Assembly (NCBI GenBank): GCA_964625145.1
Contig: CAZVAQ010000032.1
Coordinates: 1-29,789 of the forward strand
DNA: 29,789 bases
Reading direction: 5' to 3'
From: CAYTRP01 sp964625145
GTDB taxonomy: Bacteria; Sumerlaeota; Sumerlaeia; SLMS01; JAHLLQ01
The translations under genes were made by a program, and so were the position numbers. The notes under the pieces were generated by a model. It was not told the origin of the DNA and searched no databases. It saw only the letters and a list, made by a program, of their open reading frames with translations. Within the stretch, counting starts at the first letter, position 1. Each line of letters opens with the position of its first letter. Positions 24,027 to 29,789 of this stretch are shown here, piece after piece.

Positions 24027-25177
24027 GCGGGATGGTAGACCTTTCCGGGGGCTTGGCGGATGAAGCCCTTGAGCTCCAACATGAGCAACGCCGTGGTCAG
24101 ATCGCCGAGCGACATGAGGTCCCCCACACACATGGCGACCATGTCATCATAGGCCATGGGGGAATGTCGCACCTTTTCGACGATCCACTGTTCGGCCGTT
24201 GGCAGACTGGCGATGTCGATGGAGTTGGCGCCGGCTGCATCGGGAGCGGCCTGCGCGCGGCGCTCCTTGATGATGCGCAGTTCATCGTCCAACCGTTGTT
24301 CCAGCGCGGCGATGACATCGCTGGGCGTGGTGACCATCCATGCGCCTTGGGCGATGAGGCGGTTGGTGCCCAGGCTGTTGCGACGCGTGATGTCGCCGGG
24401 GACGGCGAGCACTTCACGGCCCAGCTCGGTGGCGGCCTCGGCAGTGACCAGGGCGCCGCTCTTCTCGGAGGCTTCCACGACCACGACGGCCAGGGACATC
24501 GCGGCCATCAGGTAATTGCGCGCGGGGAAGTGATGCGTGGCGGCCTTTGTGAGGGGCGGATACGCGGAAACGATGGCACCGGCGGATGGGATGGCTTCGC
24601 GCAGCGGCGTGTTCCCCTTTGGATAGTCCTGGTCCAGACCGCAGGCGGCGACACCGATCGTACGGCCGCTGGCTTCGATGGCTGCGCGGTGGGCGGTGGA
24701 ATCGATTCCAACGGCCAGGCCACTAACGATGGTCATTGTCGGTGCAAGTTGTGTTGCCAGCCGGCGGGTGACTTCCAATCCGTAGGCGGTGGCCATGCGC
24801 GGGCCGACAAGTGCGACCGCCAGCCGGTCTTCGTCCTGGATGTCTCCTTGGACAAAGAGGATGGGTGCGCCGTCGGGAAGTTCTTCCAGTCGGGCGGGGT
24901 AGTCCTCGTCTCCACGAACGACGATGCGAATGTCGTGTTGTTGCAGGAGATCGGCCTGCCGCTGCAATGCGACGGCGTCGCGTTGGCATTCGCGCAGTCG
25001 GCGAAGGGGTCCTTCGGCCAAGCCGCCGGGTCCGGAGAGATCGACATCGCGGGCGCCGATCAGATTCGCGGCGTCTCCGAATTGTTCGAGGAGACTTCGT
25101 AGTGGCGCAGCAGGCAGGCTCGCACCGGCAAGGACGAGCCACGGCTCGGGGTCGCGGGCGTGTGTCTGTGGAGACAT
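24020..25177 (-). CDS. dprA: DNA processing protein DprA (Smf)
   Basis: With the ATG at 25177 the protein has 385 residues. GGGAGG lies seven bases upstream and decides this start over the longer open frame from 25279, which overlaps the preceding gene. It has an N-terminal helical/SAM-like part (about 10-70), then the DprA Rossmann domain: V-A-L-V-G-P-R-M-A-T-x-Y-G, S152-G-L-A-V-G-I-D159-S-T-A-H-R-A-A-I, A-C-G-L-D-x-x-Y-P-x-x-N, F-P-A-R-N and E-L-G-R-E-V-L-A-V-P-G-D. A C-terminal winged helix (about 325-383) follows. DprA loads RecA onto incoming single-stranded DNA in natural transformation. It is downstream of pilB-pilC and an unknown membrane protein, a context that suggests DNA uptake. 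Confidence 0.93.
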   Translation of the reverse strand: MSPQTHARDPEPWLVLAGASLPAAPLRSLLEQFGDAANLIGARDVDLSGPGGLAEGPLRRLRECQRDAVALQRQADLLQQHDIRIVVRGDEDYPARLEELPDGAPILFVQGDIQDEDRLAVALVGPRMATAYGLEVTRRLATQLAPTMTIVSGLAVGIDSTAHRAAIEASGRTIGVAACGLDQDYPKGNTPLREAIPSAGAIVSAYPPLTKAATHHFPARNYLMAAMSLAVVVVEASEKSGALVTAEAATELGREVLAVPGDITRRNSLGTNRLIAQGAWMVTTPSDVIAALEQRLDDELRIIKERRAQAAPDAAGANSIDIASLPTAEQWIVEKVRHSPMAYDDMVAMCVGDLMSLGDLTTALLMLELKGFIRQAPGKVYHPAC

Positions 25178-25223
25178 CCTCGGGCCTCCCGCGGTGGGAG
25201 CCGGCTTGGGCCCGCGTTGGGGT

Positions 25224-26252
25224 TTAGCTTTCGCCGAAGACTTCCTTGGCGATGCGTTCGCGCGCTTCCGGCACTCCACCCCACATCACCACGATGACGT
25301 TGTGCACGCGCAGGACGCGGACCTGGTTCTGCGTGATCTGGTTCTGGACGGCCTGGTCGAACTGGGCGGTCTTGAGGGCGTTCTCAAAATTCTCGGCGCG
25401 GGACGTGGGATACCAGAAGAAGGCAGCGACGTTGACCGTGTTCTGGCGCTGGTTGATGTTCAGGTTGAACTTGCGCTGGTGGTATCCTTCGCGACTGGCC
25501 AGGAAGTCCGCGCCGTTCTGGCCCAGCACATCAAGGAAGCGCAGGCGATTGGTGAAGTTTGACTCGGCGGGCAGGTCGTCCATGCTGATGCTGATGCCCT
25601 CGGGGGCGGTGGCGGCCATGTGCTTGTTGGCGAACCGCTCGATGCTGCCGTACGGCGCGTCGATGAGGCCCAGTTCATCGCGGCTGAAGTCGAGCACGGC
25701 CTGGTACCATTTGCCGGGCGTGCCGTAATCGCGCAGGGTGCTCCATGGCACGAAGATCACCAGCGCGGCGATGATGGCGCCGATGACGATGAGGCGGAAC
25801 CACAGCGAGGTGAAGAAGTTGTGGGTGCCGACATGGGCGGACTCGGAGAGCTTGCCCATGCGCTCCTGGAACTTGCTGACCTTTGCGAGCTTCTCGCGCT
25901 GCTCGGCGAGCACGCTCACGGTCTCATTGAGTTGCAGGTAGCACTCGTGCCACTCGATCTCGATCTTCTTCTTGTCGGCCTGTCCCAGACGGCGAACGTG
26001 CTTGAGCGTGATGGAGCGGTTGACGATGGCGAGCATGTTTTGGCCGATGTCGCGGTCCTCCTTCAGCGACTCCATGAGCGAGTCATGGAGCATGGCGATG
26101 GTGCCCTTGCATTCCATGAACTTGGCTTCGAGCTCGGGTGTGAGCTCGCCGTCTTCCTTGACGGCCTTGTTGTAGAACTCGAGGTAGTCCTTCCACGCCG
26201 CGGAGAGCTCGGTGCAGTCGGCATATCTTTTTTCCAGATCGGGGTTGATCAT
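25224..26252 (-). CDS. Unknown coiled-coil, single-TM protein between pilC and dprA
   Basis: A 342-residue protein not recognised as any family. Residues 1-140 are charged and helical (DLEKRYADCTELSAAWKDYL, then long Glu/Lys-rich heptad-like stretches to about 138). One transmembrane helix spans about 152-170 (WFRLIVIGAIIAALVIFVPW). Residues 171-342 are soluble and without a signature, with ITQNQVRVLRVHNVIVVMWGG near the end. The ATG at 26252 is preceded by GAGG nine bases upstream; an open frame extends to 26339 but is low-complexity. It lies 209 bases after pilC and 46 bases before dprA on the same strand, so it may belong to the pilus/DNA-uptake group. No function can be assigned. Confidence 0.7.
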   Translation of the reverse strand: MINPDLEKRYADCTELSAAWKDYLEFYNKAVKEDGELTPELEAKFMECKGTIAMLHDSLMESLKEDRDIGQNMLAIVNRSITLKHVRRLGQADKKKIEIEWHECYLQLNETVSVLAEQREKLAKVSKFQERMGKLSESAHVGTHNFFTSLWFRLIVIGAIIAALVIFVPWSTLRDYGTPGKWYQAVLDFSRDELGLIDAPYGSIERFANKHMAATAPEGISISMDDLPAESNFTNRLRFLDVLGQNGADFLASREGYHQRKFNLNINQRQNTVNVAAFFWYPTSRAENFENALKTAQFDQAVQNQITQNQVRVLRVHNVIVVMWGGVPEARERIAKEVFGES

Positions 26253-26403
26253 CGTGAAAGGCCTCGTGGGTGCTGGCCGCTGCGGGTGAGCAGGACAAAC
26301 GAATGGAACCCGTCGCGGAACGGTGGGAACTGTCGCCACGGGGGCGGGGAGGCCGCAAAAGGAAAATGTCCCGCGCGGGAGATCCAGAACCTGGGTTCGG
26401 GGG

Positions 26404-26437
26404 CCCGGAACCCCGGTTTTTCAGTCCGGGGTCCGGG
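26404..26437. other. Strong GC-rich hairpin downstream of pilC
   Basis: Arms CCCGGAACCCCGG and CCGGGGTCCGGG pair over 12 bp with one bulged A and a loop of about nine bases containing a T5 run (A5 on the pilC-sense strand). It is 25 bases after the pilC stop. There is no U tract beyond the stem in either direction, so it may be an mRNA stabiliser or processing signal rather than an intrinsic terminator. Confidence 0.55.
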
Positions 26438-26461
26438 GGCGAGGAGGACGGGCCGGGGCCG

Positions 26462-27676
26462 CTACTTGATCAGCTCGATCATCTTGAACATGGGCATGAA
26501 CATGGAGATGACGATGAAGCCGACGACGACACCGAGGAAGACGATCAGGAGCGGCTCGATGAGGGAGGTCAGACCGGCCACGGCCGTGTTGACCTGGTCC
26601 TCGTAGAAGTCGGCGATCTTGGTCAGCATGCTTTCCAGGGCGCCGGTCTTCTCGCCGACGTCGATCATGCGCGTCACCATGGGGGGGAAGACTGCGGACT
26701 CGGTCAGGGGCTTGGCCAGGGACTCGCCGCTCTGGATGCTGGCCTTGGTGCGCAGCACCGCGCTCTCCACCCGGGCATTGCCCGCGGTCTTGGCACAAAT
26801 ATCCAGCGCATAGAGGATGTTCACGCCGGATCGGATCAAGGTGCCCAGTGTGCGGGTGAAGTTGGCGACGGCGCTCTTCAGGAAGAGGGGCCCGAAGATG
26901 GGGAGCTTCAACTTGAAGGAATCGATCATGAAGCGGCCGTGCCGTGTCTTTGACCATTGCCAGAAGAAGACATAGATTCCGAGCAAGCCCAGCAGGATCA
27001 GCCACCAGTATCCGATGACGAATTCCGACAGGAACACGGTGATTTTTGTGGGTAGGGGAAGATTGCCACCCAGGTTGGAGAAGATGTCCTTGAAGACCGG
27101 GACGACCTTGACCAGCAGGAAGACCGTGATGCCCGCGGCCACGATGGAGACCGTGGCCGGATACATGACGGCCATCTTGATCTTCCGGCGCAGGCTGGCG
27201 GTCTTCTCCAGGTAGACCGCAACCTGCTCGAGGATCGTGTCGAGCATACCGGAAGCCTCTCCCGCGCGGATCATGGAGAGGTAGAACATGTTGAAGACGT
27301 TGGCGTGCTTGACCATCGCCTCGGTGAGGGACTCGCCACCCTCGACGTCACGCTGGATTTGTCGGACGACGGCGGCCAGCGAGTTGCGCTCGGTCTGCTC
27401 GGAGAGGATGTCCAGCACCTCGATGAGCGGCAGGCCGGCGCGGATCATGACCGACATCTGGTTCGAAAGGACGACCAGGTCGTCCAGGCTGGTACGGCCG
27501 CCTCGGCCGCGGCGCTTTTTCTTTGCGCCAGTCTTGCCGGCACCGATGGAAATGCGCGTGGGCATCAGGCCCTTTTCGCGCAACATCTGGACGACGGTAT
27601 TTTGATCGCTGGCCTCGGCCGTGCCGCTCACGACGCGGCCATCTGCGGCGCGGGCGACATACTGGTAGGTCGGCAT
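26462..27676 (-). CDS. pilC: Type IV pilus / type II secretion inner-membrane platform protein (GspF/PilC family)
   Basis: A 404-residue protein of the PilC/GspF family. The N-terminal region (P-T-Y-Q-Y-V-A-R-A-A-D-G-R-V-V-S-G) is typical. Two T2SSF domains follow: the first near 65-190 with L-V-V-L-S-N-Q-M-S-V-M-I-R-A-G-L-P-L and G-E-x-S-G-M-L-D; the second near 270-395 with F-T-R-T-L-G-T-L-I-R-S-G-V-N-I-L-Y-A-L and G-E-K-T-G-A-L. Three hydrophobic helices sit near 170-190, 220-240 and 375-395. It anchors the assembly ATPase and pilin polymerisation at the inner membrane. It is 65 bases downstream of pilB, its usual partner, in the same unit. No pilin genes are in the window. Confidence 0.93.
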   Translation of the reverse strand: MPTYQYVARAADGRVVSGTAEASDQNTVVQMLREKGLMPTRISIGAGKTGAKKKRRGRGGRTSLDDLVVLSNQMSVMIRAGLPLIEVLDILSEQTERNSLAAVVRQIQRDVEGGESLTEAMVKHANVFNMFYLSMIRAGEASGMLDTILEQVAVYLEKTASLRRKIKMAVMYPATVSIVAAGITVFLLVKVVPVFKDIFSNLGGNLPLPTKITVFLSEFVIGYWWLILLGLLGIYVFFWQWSKTRHGRFMIDSFKLKLPIFGPLFLKSAVANFTRTLGTLIRSGVNILYALDICAKTAGNARVESAVLRTKASIQSGESLAKPLTESAVFPPMVTRMIDVGEKTGALESMLTKIADFYEDQVNTAVAGLTSLIEPLLIVFLGVVVGFIVISMFMPMFKMIELIK

Positions 27677-27741
27677 GGGCGAAATGGGCTCCGGATCTTA
27701 TCGGGACTGCAGGTGTAGAAAGAATTTCCCCGTTGGGGATG

Positions 27742-29580
27742 TCAAGCCTCTGAAACACCCACCTCGACGTGGTGGGCCTTGAAGATGCCGCTGCCATTGG
27801 CTTCGGGGTCGCTGCGACGGTCGCGTGGCGTCTCGAGGACCTCGTCGGCCATGGTCGCTCCCAGCACGTCCTCGATGGGCGCGATGCCCTGGAGGGCCTT
27901 GCGGACTCCCGCGGCGCGAAGTGTTCGCATGCCGCGTTCCACGGCCATCTTCTTCAGTTGGTTCGTGGGCATCGAGTTGGTGATGGCATCCTTCAGCGCG
28001 TCGTCGACGGTCATGATTTCATAGAGACCGACGCGGCCCTTCTTGCCCGTGCCGCGGCAGACGTCGCAGCCGAGGCCCTTGTAGAAGCGTGCGTCGGTGT
28101 CATCAACGCCGAGGGCGCGGAGCAGCCCCGGGTCGGGCTCGTATTCCTTGCGGCAGTTCTTGCAGACACGCCGGACGAGACGTTGGGCCTCGACCAGGAT
28201 GAGCGACGCGCTGACCAGGAAAGGCTCCACGCCCATGTTGGTCATACGCTGCGGGGTGCTGGGGGCATCGTTGGTGTGGATCGTGGAGAGGACCAAGTGA
28301 CCGGTGAGGGCGGCCTTCACTCCGATCTCCGCGGTTTCCAGGTCACGAATCTCACCGATCATGATGATGTCGGGGTCCTGGCGCAGGAAAGCCTTCAGGC
28401 CGGTGGCGAAGTTGAGGCCGATGTTGAATTTGGCCTGAACCTGGTTGATGCCCTTGAGATTGTATTCGACCGGATCCTCGATGGTGCTGATGTTCTTGGT
28501 CGGGTCGTTGATCGTCGACAGGGCGGAATAGAGGGTCGTGGACTTGCCGGAACCGGTGGGACCCGTGATGAGCGCCATTCCCCATGGCGAGGTGATGGCG
28601 GTGTTGAGCTTGTCGAGTTCCTCGGCGTCGAACCCCAGGTCTGCGAGGTCCAGCATCAGGTTGCCTTGGTCGAGAATACGGATGACGGTCTTCTCGCCAT
28701 GGACGGTGGGGCAGGTGGACACGCGGAAGTCGATGGCGCGGTCCTTCATCTTGATGCGGAAGCGGCCGTCCTGTGGCAGGCGCTTCTCGGCAATGTCGAG
28801 GTCGGAGAGGATCTTCAGGCGGGAGGTGACCGCGTTCTGGAACTTCTTGGGCGGCGGGTTCATCTCGTGCAGGATGCCGTCAATGCGGTATCGCAGGCGG
28901 AAGACCTTCTCGAAGGGCTCGAAGTGAATGTCGGACGCGCCCTGCTTGATGGCATCCATAATGATCTGGTTGACGAGTTGGATGACTGGCGCGTCGTTGA
29001 CGTCCTCATCGTCGCCCGCCTTGTTCTCGTCATCACCGACCTCGAGGTAGTCCATGGACTCGCTCTCGAGCTCCTCCTGGATGGAGCGGAAGTCTTCCTC
29101 GCTGATCTCCTTGAGCATCTCGTCGAAGTTGATGGAGCCGCGCTGGTCCTTGTAATAGCGGTTGATCGCTTCAAGGATGTCGGACTCAAAGGAGATGACC
29201 GGGATGATCTGGCTCTGGGTCAGGATGCGCAATTCGTCGAGCAGATAGATGTTCGACGGATCGGAGAGCGCGATGGTCAGCGTGTCGCCGGTCTTGTCGA
29301 CCGGGACGATCTTGTACTTTTGGACGATGTGGGCGGGGATGCAGCTAAGGACGTACTTGTCGATGTCGTAATGGGACAGGGTGATGAAGGGGACGTTGAG
29401 CTGCTTGCCCAGCGCGGCGGCCATTTCCCACTCGGTGGCCAGACCCATCTCGACGATGACACGGCCCAAACTGGCGCGTGTCTCTTCCTGCCGCGCGATG
29501 GCAGTCTCGAGGTCCTGGGAAGTCAGCACATGATCCCGGACGAGCATCTCGCCCAGTTTTCTTTCCATGGCGGAAGCCAT
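27742..29580 (-). CDS. pilB: Type IV pilus assembly ATPase (PilB/GspE family)
   Basis: A 612-residue hexameric secretion ATPase. Residues 1-150 are the MshEN-type N-terminal domain; an acidic linker (about 180-195) precedes the ATPase core. Walker A is G340-P-T-G-S-G-K-S-T348, the Asp box includes TIEDPVEYNL (367-375), Walker B is I-I-M-I-G-E410-I-R-D, and the His box contains HLVLSTIHTNDAPST. A zinc-binding tetracysteine set (C473-x-x-C476 and C505-x-x-C508) is complete. It powers pilus extension or pseudopilus assembly with PilC. The ATG at 29580 follows GGGAG (29588-29592) by seven bases. It is the first gene of the minus-strand block. The residues -STPQR- where most homologues have -STITR- are a minor variant. 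Confidence 0.95.
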   Translation of the reverse strand: MASAMERKLGEMLVRDHVLTSQDLETAIARQEETRASLGRVIVEMGLATEWEMAAALGKQLNVPFITLSHYDIDKYVLSCIPAHIVQKYKIVPVDKTGDTLTIALSDPSNIYLLDELRILTQSQIIPVISFESDILEAINRYYKDQRGSINFDEMLKEISEEDFRSIQEELESESMDYLEVGDDENKAGDDEDVNDAPVIQLVNQIIMDAIKQGASDIHFEPFEKVFRLRYRIDGILHEMNPPPKKFQNAVTSRLKILSDLDIAEKRLPQDGRFRIKMKDRAIDFRVSTCPTVHGEKTVIRILDQGNLMLDLADLGFDAEELDKLNTAITSPWGMALITGPTGSGKSTTLYSALSTINDPTKNISTIEDPVEYNLKGINQVQAKFNIGLNFATGLKAFLRQDPDIIMIGEIRDLETAEIGVKAALTGHLVLSTIHTNDAPSTPQRMTNMGVEPFLVSASLILVEAQRLVRRVCKNCRKEYEPDPGLLRALGVDDTDARFYKGLGCDVCRGTGKKGRVGLYEIMTVDDALKDAITNSMPTNQLKKMAVERGMRTLRAAGVRKALQGIAPIEDVLGATMADEVLETPRDRRSDPEANGSGIFKAHHVEVGVSEA

Positions 29581-29789
29581 AGACCCACTCCCATGTTGGG
29601 GCGCTGTCTCGGACCCGGTTCGTGGGCTGCGCCCACAGGTGCCGGCGGCGGGCGCCGGCGAGGAGGTCCTGCCCCAAGTTCTTCCATGTCCATGCCCCTT
29701 CGGACGTAGGGCAAAGTCAACCTGAAAGCGCCCTGCCCAGCACCTAAGTTCAGAGTTTAGAGACTTTGGATTGTCAGGCTGCGGGGGCG
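29581..29789 (-). promoter_or_regulatory. pilB upstream region with a perfect inverted repeat
   Basis: The 209 bases ahead of pilB carry no gene that I can support. They include its ribosome binding site (29588-29592) and a GC-only inverted repeat, GCCGGCG-GCGGG-CGCCGGC (29641-29659), which would form a 7-bp hairpin in the 5' leader. No clear promoter hexamers are visible before the right edge. Confidence 0.35.

Noticed and set aside
24027..24131. Upstream extension of the AftB-like glycosyltransferase to 24131
   Set aside because: It lies wholly inside dprA in another frame and reads as low-complexity Arg/His/Pro sequence; the GTG/TTG near the dprA stop fits better.
27769..29709. A 646-codon open frame on the plus strand opposite pilB
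   Set aside because: Val/Asp/Leu-rich shadow of a high-GC gene with a complete family signature on the other strand.

Overview
The window is about 29.8 kb of GC-rich DNA from a bacterium with Gram-negative-type features: a lipoprotein signal, secreted glycosidases, type IV pilus assembly genes and polyprenyl-linked glycosylation. It holds no rRNA, tRNA or other phylogenetic marker, so the phylum cannot be fixed. The mix of GT39-like and DUF2723 glycosyltransferases, large secreted sugar-active proteins, an ArsR-type sugar regulator and hairpin-rich intergenic repeats would fit an uncultured PVC/FCB-like or candidate-phylum lineage; this is a low-confidence inference. A run of exactly 10 N inside feoB shows that this is a scaffolded draft or metagenome assembly.

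Layout, left to right. (1) 1-1746, minus strand: an ArsR-type winged-helix regulator with a large C-terminal domain, translationally coupled to a LacI-type sugar-sensor domain that has no DNA-binding domain of its own and runs off the left edge. (2) 2296-4236, plus: a serine beta-lactamase-family lipoprotein followed by a terminator-like hairpin. (3) 4523-7378, plus: a ferrous-iron uptake operon, feoA-feoA-feoB plus a tiny Cys-rich membrane protein. (4) 7457-9787, minus: a large secreted six-hairpin glycosidase-like protein. (5) 10268-17515, plus: three polytopic glycosyltransferase-type membrane proteins, a polyprenyl-phosphate GT2, the undecaprenyl-diphosphatase UppP and a response regulator. 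(6) 29580-17888, minus, a long co-directional block: pilB, pilC, an unknown coiled-coil/TM protein, dprA, two more membrane glycosyltransferases, a secreted clan GH-A-like protein and a winged-helix protein with a DnaD-like tail.

How it fits together. Block 5 is a coherent extracytoplasmic glycosylation route. GT2 would charge a lipid carrier with sugar, the polytopic enzymes would transfer sugars outside the membrane, and UppP would recycle the carrier. Block 6 links type IV pilus assembly and DprA, the usual DNA-uptake partners, with further surface glycosylation. Several genes are coupled by overlapping stop/start codons (ATGA, GTGA, TTGA).

The non-coding DNA is unusually structured. Three separate tandem heptamer tracts sit at 7378, 13532 and 16001, and multi-hairpin palindromic elements sit at 9961-10057 and 17601-17777. 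The most notable protein-level oddities are the separated sensor and HTH proteins at the left edge and the GH-A-like protein whose expected acid/base Glu is Gln (N-Q-P instead of N-E-P).
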